NCBI GenBank assembly: GCA_964554105.1 | Contig: CAZKNF010000015.1 | Span: 1 to 58,733, forward strand | DNA length: 58,733 bases | Direction of reading: 5' to 3' | DNA from: CAZKNF01 sp964554105 | GTDB taxonomy: Bacteria > Bacteroidota > Rhodothermia > Rhodothermales > VXPQ01 | Shown here: positions 1-7,550 of the stretch, in pieces | Position numbering within the stretch: the stretch's first letter is position 1 | Layout: each line of letters begins with the position of its first letter | Program-made: the position numbers and the translations under genes | The notes under the pieces: generated by a model | Database searches by the model: none | The model's input: only the letters and a program-made list of their open reading frames with translations | What the model was told of the DNA's origin: nothing

Positions 1-592
1 CTTCTCCGTCGTCGTGTTCTTTTCGGACAATAATCTCCGTCGAGTCCTCCGTCCGCACCTCCAGCTGTCGCGTGGGGGAATCCAGACGCAGTCCGCCGGC
101 CACCGCACGCAGGAGTTCGTCGTGGCCGGACAGCGGGCGCTCGGCAAGTGAGAACGTCGCCGGCTCTATGAGACGAGCGTTCCCCTGGCCGTAGACCTCC
201 CATGGAAGCGCGATGCTGAGGTAGACGCCGGCGATGCTCGTGTCGGCGCGAGACGTGAGCTCGACGTCGACGGTAGCAGAGCCCGGTGCTGTGCCCCTTA
301 CGATTTCGGTAAAGAACAGGCTGTCGATTCGGGTGGATATGATCTGGGTGTCTCCTTCTCGATGATAGCTCGGCCTTTGCCGTTCCTTGGCCGTCTGGCT
401 GACGCTCGTCCAGCCCTCTCCCACCACGCGTAGACTCGTCTCGAATTCCATGAGCTGTCCTTCGACGCGGATGCCCGTCAGATTACCCCACGCTTCGACT
501 TCGGGCTGAGCAATTGCCGCGTCCGTGGATACGGCCAGCAAACACATGATAAGCGTCATCCAGCAGCGACAGCTCAACATCCTCATCATCAT
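1..592 (-). CDS. secreted protein of unknown function, N-terminal part (runs off the window)
   Basis: An open frame on the minus strand runs from a cluster of ATG codons (592, 589, 586, 580) to the window edge. It begins with a signal peptide: a short n-region, a Cys/Leu/Met-rich core and an Ala-x-Ala-Gln cleavage site near residue 25. The mature part starts EVEAWGNLTGIRVEGQLMEF and continues as a beta-rich, aromatic-containing segment (about 170 residues visible). I do not recognise a named family with certainty; the opening resembles large exported proteins of Bacteroidota that may act on polysaccharides, which is inference. The start is uncertain because a 21-bp tandem duplication just upstream keeps the frame open to ATGs at 631 and 634. 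It is divergent from the DUF1080 gene at 894. Confidence 0.65.
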   Translation of the reverse strand, partial: MMMRMLSCRCWMTLIMCLLAVSTDAAIAQPEVEAWGNLTGIRVEGQLMEFETSLRVVGEGWTSVSQTAKERQRPSYHREGDTQIISTRIDSLFFTEIVRGTAPGSATVDVELTSRADTSIAGVYLSIALPWEVYGQGNARLIEPATFSLAERPLSGHDELLRAVAGGLRLDSPTRQLEVRTEDSTEIIVRKEHDDGE

Positions 593-631
593 CGTACGTG
601 GTGAACACATCATCGTACGTGGTGAACACAT
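590..631. repeat. 21-bp perfect tandem duplication at a translation start
   Basis: Two identical 21-bp units (590-610 and 611-631) lie directly at the start of the minus-strand exported protein. Because 21 is a multiple of three, the copies stay in frame and would each encode MCSPRTM if translation began at 631. They therefore either lengthen the N-terminus or lie in the 5' leader between promoter and start codon. No third copy is visible. Confidence 0.85.
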
Positions 632-893
632 CATCGAGCGTGCGACACTACAGCCGCGCAGGGCGTCAATCTACAAAATTCAGAGAAGAGGCCCGGTAAA
701 ACGCCGGTTCTACCGTAATCAAAGATGATCTTGAACCGCAGGGCATTTGCTGTGTATGATCGGGAGGTTTGGAATCGTCGCTCGGCGCCGGTTCATACCT
801 GCCTTTCACCAGTTAGGCGCTGCATTTTCTATTTTTATTCTACGCGGCGGCCGTCAAGTCGGCCCCTTTCAAACTCACACGAAGGACAGATCT
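593..893. other. divergent intergenic region (about 300 bp)
   Basis: This stretch separates the minus-strand secreted protein (start near 592) from the plus-strand DUF1080 gene (start 894). It must hold both promoters, but no convincing promoter or operator could be picked by eye. An open frame extends upstream of 894 from position 747 but encodes nothing recognisable before the signal peptide, so it is treated as non-coding. Part of the 21-bp duplication (up to 631) intrudes at its left end. Confidence 0.5.
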
Positions 894-1673
894 ATGATGC
901 GTTTTACAAGTTTGTTGGCTTCCCTTTCTATACTCGTTCTCTGGTTCGCCACCGTCCCGGACGCCACGGCTCAGGTTGGGGTCGGCGTGGAAGCACCCGA
1001 GGACGCCACTGTGCTGCTGGACGGGTCGCGCGACCTCCTCGATGAGAATTGGACCTACTGGGAGGGCCCGAGACTGGCCGCCGAACTGCCGATCAAATGG
1101 GAGGTCGTGGATGATCCCGTCGATGAGGGTACTGCGGTCTCGAGCAACGATCCGGCGTCCGCAGGCGGCCTGTACGGCTCGGCGGACATCGTCACGAATC
1201 AGGAGTTTCGGGACTTCCGCGCCCACGTCGAATTTCTCATCGAGGAAGAGGGAGGGAACAGCGGCGTCTATCTACAGAACCGATATGAAATCCAGATCCT
1301 CGACGGAGATTCGACCGCACATGGCATGGCGGCGGTGATCAACGAAGCGGCAGCTCCCTACTATCCCTACAACGGTGTCGGCGAGTGGAATGCATATGAC
1401 ATCGTCTTCCGTGCGGCCCGATTTGAGGACGGTGAGCGCACGGAACGGGCGAAAACCACCATTTACTTCAATGGCGTCAAGATCCATTCGGATCAGCCCA
1501 TAGATCAGGTATGGGGTGGGCCGAACTCGGGAAAAGACGGTGGAAATGATGGCGGCAAAGGCATCACGGACACGCCCGGACCGCTGAAGCTTCAGGCCGA
1601 GGGCTACGACGTACTCTATCGCAACATCTGGATAGAGGAGCTGGATCTGAGCGACGCAGACACGGACTTTTAG
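894..1673 (+). CDS. secreted DUF1080 (3-keto-disaccharide hydrolase-like) protein
   Basis: This 259-residue protein starts MMRFTSLL with a signal peptide ending at DATAQ, which together with the purine-rich GAAGGA at 881-886 fixes the start at 894 rather than the frame opening at 747. The mature part has the DUF1080 pattern: an early VLLDGSRDLL segment, a jelly-roll-like core with FRDFRAHVEF, a GGNSGVYLQNRYEIQILD block, and WNAYDIVFRAARF followed by TIYFNGVKI. DUF1080 is a concanavalin-like fold associated with 3-keto-glycoside hydrolysis in some bacteria; periplasmic or extracellular sugar processing is the likely role here, but the substrate is unknown. A second, diverged DUF1080 lipoprotein lies at 38632-39405. 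Transcription ends at the hairpin 1725-1752. Confidence 0.85.
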   Translation: MMRFTSLLASLSILVLWFATVPDATAQVGVGVEAPEDATVLLDGSRDLLDENWTYWEGPRLAAELPIKWEVVDDPVDEGTAVSSNDPASAGGLYGSADIVTNQEFRDFRAHVEFLIEEEGGNSGVYLQNRYEIQILDGDSTAHGMAAVINEAAAPYYPYNGVGEWNAYDIVFRAARFEDGERTERAKTTIYFNGVKIHSDQPIDQVWGGPNSGKDGGNDGGKGITDTPGPLKLQAEGYDVLYRNIWIEELDLSDADTDF

Positions 1674-1724
1674 GCCGTACGTCTTGAGGCTTCCGGAGCT
1701 TGGGTTTTTATAGGTGGGCGCGTA

Positions 1725-1752
1725 CAGGCCGGCGCATCGCGGCGCCGGCCTG
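1725..1752. terminator. bidirectional hairpin terminator between convergent genes
   Basis: An 11-bp perfect GC-rich stem (1725-1735 with 1742-1752) and 6-nt loop (1736-1741) lie between the plus-strand DUF1080 stop (1673) and the minus-strand DUF5063 stop (1758). A short T-rich stretch follows on the plus side (CTTTTA). Its placement between two converging genes supports a shared terminator. Confidence 0.7.
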
Positions 1753-1757
1753 CGCTT

Positions 1758-2225
1758 TTACGACTGATCGTCTCGGCGAGCTTCGATATACCACTGCAGC
1801 GCTCGCAGGGGCGAGCGCCAGTCATTCGAGTAGGTCCTCGAGAAGACGCCGAGCGCATCCTCGTCTGTGGTGTTCTGGAAGCGCCACGCAATCTCATAGA
1901 GCCGGCATGCGATCGATGCCAGATCATCAACCGCATCGCCTACCCGAACTTCGGCCTCTCCGTTCTGGTCCGCATTCTGCGCAGGTGCGTGATACGTGCC
2001 AAACGTGGGAAACTGCTCCGCGATCAGCATCCGCATCTTATCGAATTCGTGCGTCGGTGCCTCCGGATGGTCCTCCTGAGCGGCGGGTTCGACCAGATTC
2101 TGGATCCACGCGAGCATGTCGAGCGCAGTTTCAAGTGCCTCGACATTCTCTTGCTCGCTCCCCCGCCCATTTACCACAAGCTCGAGGAAGTGACCCACCG
2201 CCACTTTTACGTCATTCGGCTCCAT
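1758..2225 (-). CDS. DUF5063-like hypothetical protein
   Basis: A 155-residue soluble, acidic, predominantly helical protein starting MEPNDVKVAVGHFLELVV. The layout resembles the DUF5063 family of Bacteroidota: an N-terminal helix with FLELV, a central acidic region, a helix with LASIACRLYEIAWRFQ, and a C-terminal NDWRSPLRALQWYIEA element similar to the family's closing 'W-x-x-x-(V/L)-x-x-AL-x-x-(L/W)-x-Y-I' pattern. The function of that family is not known. It has no signal peptide. It is convergent with the DUF1080 gene and lies downstream of the lectin-like gene on the same strand, 91 bp away. Family assignment is moderate. Confidence 0.6.
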   Translation of the reverse strand: MEPNDVKVAVGHFLELVVNGRGSEQENVEALETALDMLAWIQNLVEPAAQEDHPEAPTHEFDKMRMLIAEQFPTFGTYHAPAQNADQNGEAEVRVGDAVDDLASIACRLYEIAWRFQNTTDEDALGVFSRTYSNDWRSPLRALQWYIEARRDDQS

Positions 2226-2316
2226 CTACAGCATTAATTCTTTGTGATCAGCCACTCGACCGTGCTCAGGTGCGCTCGGTCACGGGAGTACGGTCACATC
2301 CAGTAAGGGGCGGGTT

Positions 2317-2985
2317 TTATTCTGCGGCGAAGCAATAGAAGAGGCCGTTTCCGCCGGTACCCTGCAGATCCGCCTGGCTGCATCCTCGAGAACCGTGAGC
2401 GGAATTCCACGATGTCGGATTCTCGCCGCCGCCCTCGCGGTCATGGTGTCCTACCTGCGCACTTCCTTCACCGCTGCTCGTCCAATTACTGCAGGTTGAG
2501 TCTTCGTTTCCCGAAAATGCCGTACCATCGAGCTGTGATCCGGTCAGGATGTCGTGCATGTTGGGTTCGTCACCGCGCCCGTTGACCAGGTTGCCGCTCT
2601 CATCGAGCGCCGTCTGTTTGTTCAGATTGTTGTCGTCTCCGTGAAGATGATCGACATCGTTTGCGACGGCTATCCCCTCAGCGTTGAACCAGGGTCCATC
2701 ACCTATGCGGTCCCGCGCGTTGACGGCGACATCTGTGTCGGTAGCCGTGGCGCTGAGATATGCACGCCAGGTCCGGTCACCGGCTCCCACCGCGTCGGCT
2801 AGCGCCTGACAGTGCTGGTCCGCCCCTTCGAGTCCACCGAGATCCGCACCCTGCCCGGGGCCCACACTCGTGATGAAGAAGCTTAAGCTGGTGTCGGGAG
2901 CGACATCCTGTGCGTTGAGCTCCGGCGCGCCGAGCAGAGCAATCGACAGCACTATCAGCGTGGTGTTTATTCGCGTTGCATCCAT
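2317..2985 (-). CDS. secreted lectin-like protein (endostatin/C-type-lectin-like fold)
   Basis: A 222-residue exported protein starting MDATRIN with a signal peptide ending at ELNAQ. The mature protein contains SFFITSVGPGQGADLGGLEG, a paired-cysteine GADQHCQAL region, TWRAYLS, a WFN-containing loop, HDILTGSQLDGTAF, an STCSNWTSS block, and a C-terminal RGCSQADLQGTGGNGLFYCFA segment. This matches bacterial proteins usually labelled lectin, resembling the endostatin-like C-type-lectin fold with conserved cysteines. The start at 2985 is preferred over 2991 because the strong Shine-Dalgarno at 2995-3000 then has a normal spacing of 9 nt. Function is probably carbohydrate or surface binding; the ligand is unknown. 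Confidence 0.7.
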   Translation of the reverse strand: MDATRINTTLIVLSIALLGAPELNAQDVAPDTSLSFFITSVGPGQGADLGGLEGADQHCQALADAVGAGDRTWRAYLSATATDTDVAVNARDRIGDGPWFNAEGIAVANDVDHLHGDDNNLNKQTALDESGNLVNGRGDEPNMHDILTGSQLDGTAFSGNEDSTCSNWTSSGEGSAQVGHHDREGGGENPTSWNSAHGSRGCSQADLQGTGGNGLFYCFAAE

Positions 2986-2994
2986 CTCCATTCA

Positions 2995-3000
2995 CCTCCT
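2995..3000 (-). promoter_or_regulatory. strong Shine-Dalgarno of the lectin-like gene
   Basis: The minus strand reads AGGAGGTGA, fully complementary to the canonical 16S rRNA tail. The AGGAGG core ends 9 nt before the ATG at 2985 and 3 nt before the ATG at 2991, which favours the shorter start. Such strong sites are uncommon in this window; another precedes the T9SS cargo gene at 57465. Confidence 0.7.
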
Positions 3001-3090
3001 CAATTTACGTGGGTGTTGTTTCTAGGAATTCGTTAGGCTCGTCAACGATGGCCTCGTCAGTTGTTGGGCCTTCGATTGCCCGTCGCTCCA

Positions 3091-3999
3091 TCAATCGTCC
3101 GGCCGAAGCGTCTCGTGCACGACACGGGTAATTTCGGCGCCTGCACTTACTGCCGATTCACGGTCATCAAAACCTTCGGTGAGAATGACGAGAACATACG
3201 GGGCTCCGCTCTCAGGGTAGATGATTCCGGCGTCATGGGCAATCCCGGTGATAGAGCCCGTCTTGTGTGCCGCGCGGGCGGACGGAGGCAGTCCACGTGG
3301 TATCATATCGTTGAACTCTTGATCGAGCAGGATGTCGATCATTTCTTGGCTGCCGGCGGGCCGATGCACACGAATGGCATCTAAAAGAACGGCAAGATCC
3401 GAAGCGGTGGCGGTATTATTCAGGCCGCGATCGAATGCCTTCAGATCCTCGACGCCACGATACACCTTCATCGAGTCGGTACCCAGATCCTCTATCGTCG
3501 CCTGTATTGAATCCGCTCGCACGAGCTCCACTAGGAGATTCGTCGCGAGATTGGATGATACCACGATCATTTGCTGCATCAGATCGCCAACCGGGACTTC
3601 GCTTCCCGCTTGACTGTAGAGGGCGTCGTCGGAATCGTCTTCGATGCTGAACGAGGATCCGTCGACGATCGACGTGAAGCGATTCTCAACACGAACACCA
3701 TCGTCGAGCGCGATGCGACCTTCGTCAATTTGACGAAACACCTCTATCATGACCGGGATTTTCATGGTGCTGGCCGCATGAAAGATCCGGTCGGCCTCGA
3801 TCTCCACGGCAGTACCTGTCGTCGAATCGAGCACGGTGACTGCAATGTGTGCTCCTGGGTGTCCCGCGATTAACGTCCGAAGGCGACTTTCGAGTGATGA
3901 GGAAGAGGTGTCGGGGCCGCTGTGGCGGCAGGAAGCAAACACTATTAGAGCCGACATGCTGCAGAGCAAAATCAATAAATCCGAAGAGAAACGGGGCAC
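3091..3999 (-). CDS. class A beta-lactamase-like serine hydrolase, lipoprotein
   Basis: A 302-residue protein with an N-terminal hydrophobic segment and a lipobox-like VFASC (Cys24), so probably a periplasmic lipoprotein. The catalytic signature of the class A fold is present: S77-T-M-K80 (SxxK), S148-S-N150 (S130-x-N132 equivalent) and K246-T-G248. The omega-loop reads AFDRGLNN, so the residue aligned with the general base Glu166 is Asp190. Many class-A-like serine hydrolases of environmental bacteria lack that Glu and are not proven to confer beta-lactam resistance, so resistance should not be assumed. It is divergent from the DUF2461 gene at 4104. Confidence 0.85.
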   Translation of the reverse strand: MPRFSSDLLILLCSMSALIVFASCRHSGPDTSSSSLESRLRTLIAGHPGAHIAVTVLDSTTGTAVEIEADRIFHAASTMKIPVMIEVFRQIDEGRIALDDGVRVENRFTSIVDGSSFSIEDDSDDALYSQAGSEVPVGDLMQQMIVVSSNLATNLLVELVRADSIQATIEDLGTDSMKVYRGVEDLKAFDRGLNNTATASDLAVLLDAIRVHRPAGSQEMIDILLDQEFNDMIPRGLPPSARAAHKTGSITGIAHDAGIIYPESGAPYVLVILTEGFDDRESAVSAGAEITRVVHETLRPDD

Positions 4000-4103
4000 G
4001 TCAACCGCTCACATGTGTTCGCAATGTGGGATAGTATGTGCTAATATAGGGATCACCTGCACTGGCTTTCACCTCCTACCAATCAACCAGGCTACTCGAT
4101 CGA

Positions 4104-4820
4104 ATGGCCGCAACATTCAACGAGCTTCCCCCCTTCCCGGGCATTCGCGACGATGGACTCGACTTCCTCGAAGAGCTTCGAAGTGAAGCGCATCAAGACC
4201 GCAGCTGGTTCAACGAGCGCAAGCATCTGTATACGGATGAGCTTCGGTGGCCTATGCGGTGCCTCGTGGCGGATGTCCTCAGAAATCTGCAAAACGGGCA
4301 GTCCTCCAAGCTGCACGGCGATCCGCGAAAATCCGTATTTCGGATCTATCGGGACGTCCGATTTTCCAAGAATAAGCGCCCGTACCAGAACCACGTGGCT
4401 TGCAAGTTCACCGTAGATCCCGGACTCGGCGAAAGTGACGGGCTCGTTTACGTGCACGTCGAGCCGCCCGATAGCTTTTTTGTCGCCGCGGGGCTTTATT
4501 CGCCGCCTGTTAAGCGGCTTCGTCCACTAAGACATCGTATCATCAATGAAGCGGCTATATGGGCCGACGTCGTGGCTAAATTGAGGCAAAACAAGCTCTC
4601 TATTCAGAGCCATGGCGATGACCTGAAGGGGATGCCACGTGGATTCGCGGAGTACCGCGATCACGAGATGGCAGACTATCTGCAGTGGACGTCCTTTCTG
4701 GTCAACCGCGACCTGGATCGTGCATCCGTGCAATCACCTGCGCTAACTTCCGCCATCATCGACTTCACAGAAGCCGCGTGGCCTCTCCTTCGCTTCGTCA
4801 GCGAGACGCGGCAGGGATGA
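4104..4820 (+). CDS. DUF2461 family protein
   Basis: A 238-residue cytoplasmic protein of the DUF2461 (TIGR02453) family. Recognisable features in order are FPGIRDDGLDFLEELR, the NRSWFNERK-like SWFNERKHLYTDELRWPM, KSVFRIYRDVRFSKNKRPYQNH (the most conserved block) and a YVHVEPPDSFFVAAGLY segment followed by a helical C-terminus with the GMPRGF element. Length matches the family. Its biochemical role is not established. It begins 104 bp from the divergent beta-lactamase-like gene and is followed by the membrane protein at 4915 on the same strand. Confidence 0.85.
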   Translation: MAATFNELPPFPGIRDDGLDFLEELRSEAHQDRSWFNERKHLYTDELRWPMRCLVADVLRNLQNGQSSKLHGDPRKSVFRIYRDVRFSKNKRPYQNHVACKFTVDPGLGESDGLVYVHVEPPDSFFVAAGLYSPPVKRLRPLRHRIINEAAIWADVVAKLRQNKLSIQSHGDDLKGMPRGFAEYRDHEMADYLQWTSFLVNRDLDRASVQSPALTSAIIDFTEAAWPLLRFVSETRQG

Positions 4821-4914
4821 TGCCCGGTTGGTCGGGGAGCGTCTCGCGAATTCCGCCGGGACGCGCAGCAGCAGGCATTCCCGTTCACCTATCACGAAAA
4901 ACCGACGCCCCACC

Positions 4915-5583
4915 GTGTTCTTAGGACATTTCGCTGTTGCTTTCAGCTCCAAAGCGGCTGCGCCGCAACTATCGCTCGGATCACTTTTTCTTGCGGCCCA
5001 GTTCGTGGATCTGCTCTGGCCGACGCTTCTGTTGCTCGGGATCGAGCGGGCAGCCGTCGAGCCGGGCATTACGACGGTTACGCCCCTGAACTTCATAAGC
5101 TATCCGATTTCGCACAGCCTGCTGATGGTCGGAATCTGGGGCCTGCTCCTGGGCGGCGTTTATCGGCTGGCGGGCAAGAGCGTAAAATCTGCCGTCGTGA
5201 TAGGGGCCTGCGTCGTCAGCCACTGGCTGTTAGATCTTGTCGTGCACCGGCCCGACCTTCCGCTGTTGCCGGGGGAATCAGTGATGGCTGGATGGGGTTT
5301 GTGGAACTCACTTCCGGCGACATTGGTGGTCGAAGGTGCACTCTTTGCGATCGGCGTATCGATCTACTTGAGAATGACGCGCTCGACTGGACGCGCCGGT
5401 ACGGTTGGATTCTGGATACTCGCGGGCTTTCTGGTCGTCATTTACGCCGCCAACGTCTTCGGTCCTCCTCCACCTGACATGACAACCGTCGCGTGGGCGG
5501 GACAACTGCAATGGCTGCTGGTGGCCGCCGCGTTCTTGGTCGACCGGAATAGAAGCTTCCGGGGCCGTATGCCCGCCGGATAG
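4915..5583 (+). CDS. polytopic membrane protein with conserved His/Asp motifs
   Basis: About 222 residues with six or so hydrophobic segments. The start is taken as GTG 4915, giving MFLGHFAVAF, because the 29 residues upstream in this frame are low-complexity basic sequence. Short conserved motifs include GHFAVAF, AAQFVDLLWP, SYPISHSLLM and VSHWLLDLVVHRPDLPL, so His and Asp residues lie at membrane borders. This pattern resembles the DUF457/YdjM-like membrane-bound metal-dependent hydrolase group, but no activity can be assigned. The 3' end sits inside the sequence duplicated around the scaffold gap, so the last codons depend on assembly quality. Confidence 0.7.
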   Translation: MFLGHFAVAFSSKAAAPQLSLGSLFLAAQFVDLLWPTLLLLGIERAAVEPGITTVTPLNFISYPISHSLLMVGIWGLLLGGVYRLAGKSVKSAVVIGACVVSHWLLDLVVHRPDLPLLPGESVMAGWGLWNSLPATLVVEGALFAIGVSIYLRMTRSTGRAGTVGFWILAGFLVVIYAANVFGPPPPDMTTVAWAGQLQWLLVAAAFLVDRNRSFRGRMPAG

Positions 5584-5762
5584 ACGCGAGGTTTTTCACC
5601 GGATTAGTCCNNNNNNNNNNNNNNNNNNNNNNNNNNNNNNNNNNNNNNNNNNNNNNNNNNNNNNNNNNNNNNNNNNNNNNNNNNNNNNNNNNNNNNNNNN
5701 NNNNNNNNNNCCGGGGCCGTATGCCCGCCGGATAGACGCGAGGTTTTTCACCGGATTAGTCC
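5559..5762. other. scaffold gap with identical flanks
   Basis: Exactly 100 Ns (5611-5710) separate two identical 52-bp segments (5559-5610 and 5711-5762). This is the signature of two contig ends that overlap but were joined by a fixed-size gap. The true distance may be zero, or may contain more copies of the 24-bp repeat found immediately to the right. Confidence 0.9.
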
Positions 5763-5789
5763 GCCAGTTTTTCACCGGATTAGTCCGCC
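5743..5789. repeat. 24-bp tandem repeat at the contig break and at the end of the peptidase gene
   Basis: A 23-bp unit beginning GTTTTTCACCGG occurs at 5743-5765 and 5767-5789 with a period of 24 bp; a partial copy also ends the left contig (5591-5610). The second copy contains the last codons and stop of the M28 peptidase gene (minus strand). The assembly probably broke because of a longer array of this unit. Confidence 0.75.
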
Positions 5790-7166
5790 GGGAAATTCGA
5801 CCGGACTCTCATTTCCGTTTTCGCCTACGGATGCCACGCCGAACAGGTAGTTATCTATGATGATGTTTTTGAGGGTGTGCTGCGTGCTGTCCGCGTGGAC
5901 GTATCGGCGCTTCTCCCACGTAGGCGAGCTCGTCGCCCGCCAGTAGACCACGTATCCGGCCAGGCTCGGATCTTCGACTGCGTCCCACGCGAGGGTCGTG
6001 GATGGTGAGACCGCACCCCCGATTCGTACGTTCGCCGGCGCCGGAGGCGCCCATGCGAGTGACGCCAGCACCGCGGCATTAACAGCCGTCAGGCTTGACG
6101 CATACTCGAAGTTAACCTCGTCTATGACGTCGCCGTAAGCGATGCCGTCCTCGACCCGCACGTCCTGGTGCTGCTCCGTGTAATCTTCGTGCGCTTCCAT
6201 GATGCGCACAGCCGGGAAGCCTGCATCGTTGAACGGCCGATGGTGGCCCCCGCGCCCGAAGCGGTCCAGTCGATAGATCATCATGGCATCGAGATTGACG
6301 AAGTACCGATCGGTAATCTGGTCGACATAGCGGGCGAGCTGTCGCGACGGCCCATCTACTTCACCACCGAAGTAGCGCATGGCACCTATCTCTTCTTCTG
6401 ATGCCGTCGACGAGAACGGCTGAGAAAAGACGCGAAAAACAGTATTGTCGATCACGCCGTCTATGCCTTCGATATTTCCGATCATGTCATTATTGAGAAC
6501 GGCCGCAATGTCCCATCCTTCCTCGCGCGCGACTTCGGCCATGTAGCGGCCGCCGAACAGACCCTGTTCTTCGCCTGAGAGGCCGGCGTAGACTACCGTT
6601 GCCCCGAACTCATAGGCCGAAAGCAGCCTGGCAACCTCCAACGTGCCGGCGAGTCCTGAGGCATTGTCGTTGGCGCCCGGGGCGTCGATCGACGCGTCCA
6701 TCACATCGAGGGCTCGGCTGTCGATATCGCCCGTCATGATCACGTATCTATTTGGATGCAGGCGTCCGCGCTGAACGGCGACGACATTGACGATCTCGGT
6801 CGAATCGGGGATGCGCGTCTCCCCTGCCACGATCGAGCGCTGATAGAAAACGTCCAGGCATTCTCCGCAGTCGGCGGAAATCTGTCGAAAGGAATCGAAG
6901 AGCCACCGCCGCGCCGCGCCGATACCGCGGTTTTCGGATGTCGTGTCGGAGAGCGTGTGCCGCGTTCCAAAGCCGGCGAGCGTGCGGATGTCACGCTCGA
7001 TTCGGTCGGGCGAAACAGTCGCGATGATTTCGTGGATCCGCGGGTCAACGCTCGAGGGCGTCAATCCCGTTTGCGCCCGCACTGAAATGGTACCGAGGCT
7101 GAAAATCGCAACGGCCAACAATACCTGGTAGTGGCGCATCTCTAGACTACGCGTTGTTCGGACCAT
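5772..7166 (-). CDS. secreted M28-family metallopeptidase with C-terminal fibronectin-III domain
   Basis: A 464-residue exported protein with a signal peptide (cleavage near VRAQ, residue 32). The M28 zinc-peptidase core follows: GDIDSR (145-150), DAPGANDNASG with Asp167, SGEEQG with Glu199/Glu200, NNDMIGN with Asp227, and His333 in the EQHQD segment. The usual first zinc ligand His (H-x-D) is Asp147 here, a non-standard ligand. Residues about 372-464 form an Fn3-like domain (PANVRIGG...LAGYVVYWRATS...YLFGVASV). It likely acts as an extracellular or periplasmic aminopeptidase or carboxypeptidase. Its 3' end lies in the 24-bp repeat. Divergent from infA; an internal ATG at 7139 is an alternative start. 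Confidence 0.9.
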   Translation of the reverse strand: MVRTTRSLEMRHYQVLLAVAIFSLGTISVRAQTGLTPSSVDPRIHEIIATVSPDRIERDIRTLAGFGTRHTLSDTTSENRGIGAARRWLFDSFRQISADCGECLDVFYQRSIVAGETRIPDSTEIVNVVAVQRGRLHPNRYVIMTGDIDSRALDVMDASIDAPGANDNASGLAGTLEVARLLSAYEFGATVVYAGLSGEEQGLFGGRYMAEVAREEGWDIAAVLNNDMIGNIEGIDGVIDNTVFRVFSQPFSSTASEEEIGAMRYFGGEVDGPSRQLARYVDQITDRYFVNLDAMMIYRLDRFGRGGHHRPFNDAGFPAVRIMEAHEDYTEQHQDVRVEDGIAYGDVIDEVNFEYASSLTAVNAAVLASLAWAPPAPANVRIGGAVSPSTTLAWDAVEDPSLAGYVVYWRATSSPTWEKRRYVHADSTQHTLKNIIIDNYLFGVASVGENGNESPVEFPGGLIR

Positions 7167-7269
7167 GTTGGGTCGGGTGAACGTATATAATATGATCTAG
7201 AACGTACGTTGTGTGCCTGTTCACACGGCGAGCGATTTTTCTCACTATTGCGCAGAGGCGCAAGATAGA

Positions 7270-7491
7270 ATGGCTAAGCAAGAACCCATTAAACAAGAAG
7301 GCGTCGTCACCGATGCCCTGCCCAACGCTCAGTTTCGGGTAGAATTAGACAACGGACATGAGGTCCTCGGTCTGCTCTCCGGCAAAATGCGGAAGTATTT
7401 CATTCGCATCATACCGGGCGACCGTGTCGACATCGAGATGTCACCGTACGATCTTACGAAGGGGCGGATTGTCTATCGTTACAAGAGCTAA
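7270..7491 (+). CDS. infA: translation initiation factor IF-1
   Basis: A 73-residue protein, the normal IF-1 length, starting MAKQEPIKQEG with the conserved OB-fold features: LPNAQFRVELDNGHEVLGLLSGKMRK, the RIIPGDRV turn, and the closing SPYDLTKGRIVYR. IF-1 binds the 30S A site during initiation. The frame is open further upstream but the family start at 7270 is unambiguous. The gene stands alone, flanked by a divergent peptidase and convergent bshB1, rather than inside a ribosomal-protein operon between map and rpmJ/rpsM as is common. Transcription probably ends at the hairpin 7527-7550. Confidence 0.97.
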   Translation: MAKQEPIKQEGVVTDALPNAQFRVELDNGHEVLGLLSGKMRKYFIRIIPGDRVDIEMSPYDLTKGRIVYRYKS

Positions 7492-7526
7492 TTTCGCGGC
7501 GCCACCGCTTTTCTTCAAACCTGATT

Positions 7527-7550
7527 AAGGCGGCTAGCGCAGCCGCTTTT
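7527..7550 (+). terminator. intrinsic terminator of infA overlapping the bshB1 3' end
   Basis: A 6-bp GC stem (7530-7535 with 7541-7546), extended by A-T and G-T pairs, has a 5-nt loop and is followed by TTTT. It follows the infA stop at 7491. The bshB1 stop codon (7534-7536, minus strand) lies inside the hairpin, so the convergent genes share it. Confidence 0.65.

Noticed and set aside
5743..5789. Tandem 24-bp repeats as a possible CRISPR array
   Set aside because: Units are directly adjacent with a 1-nt spacer and no cas genes; it is a simple tandem repeat.
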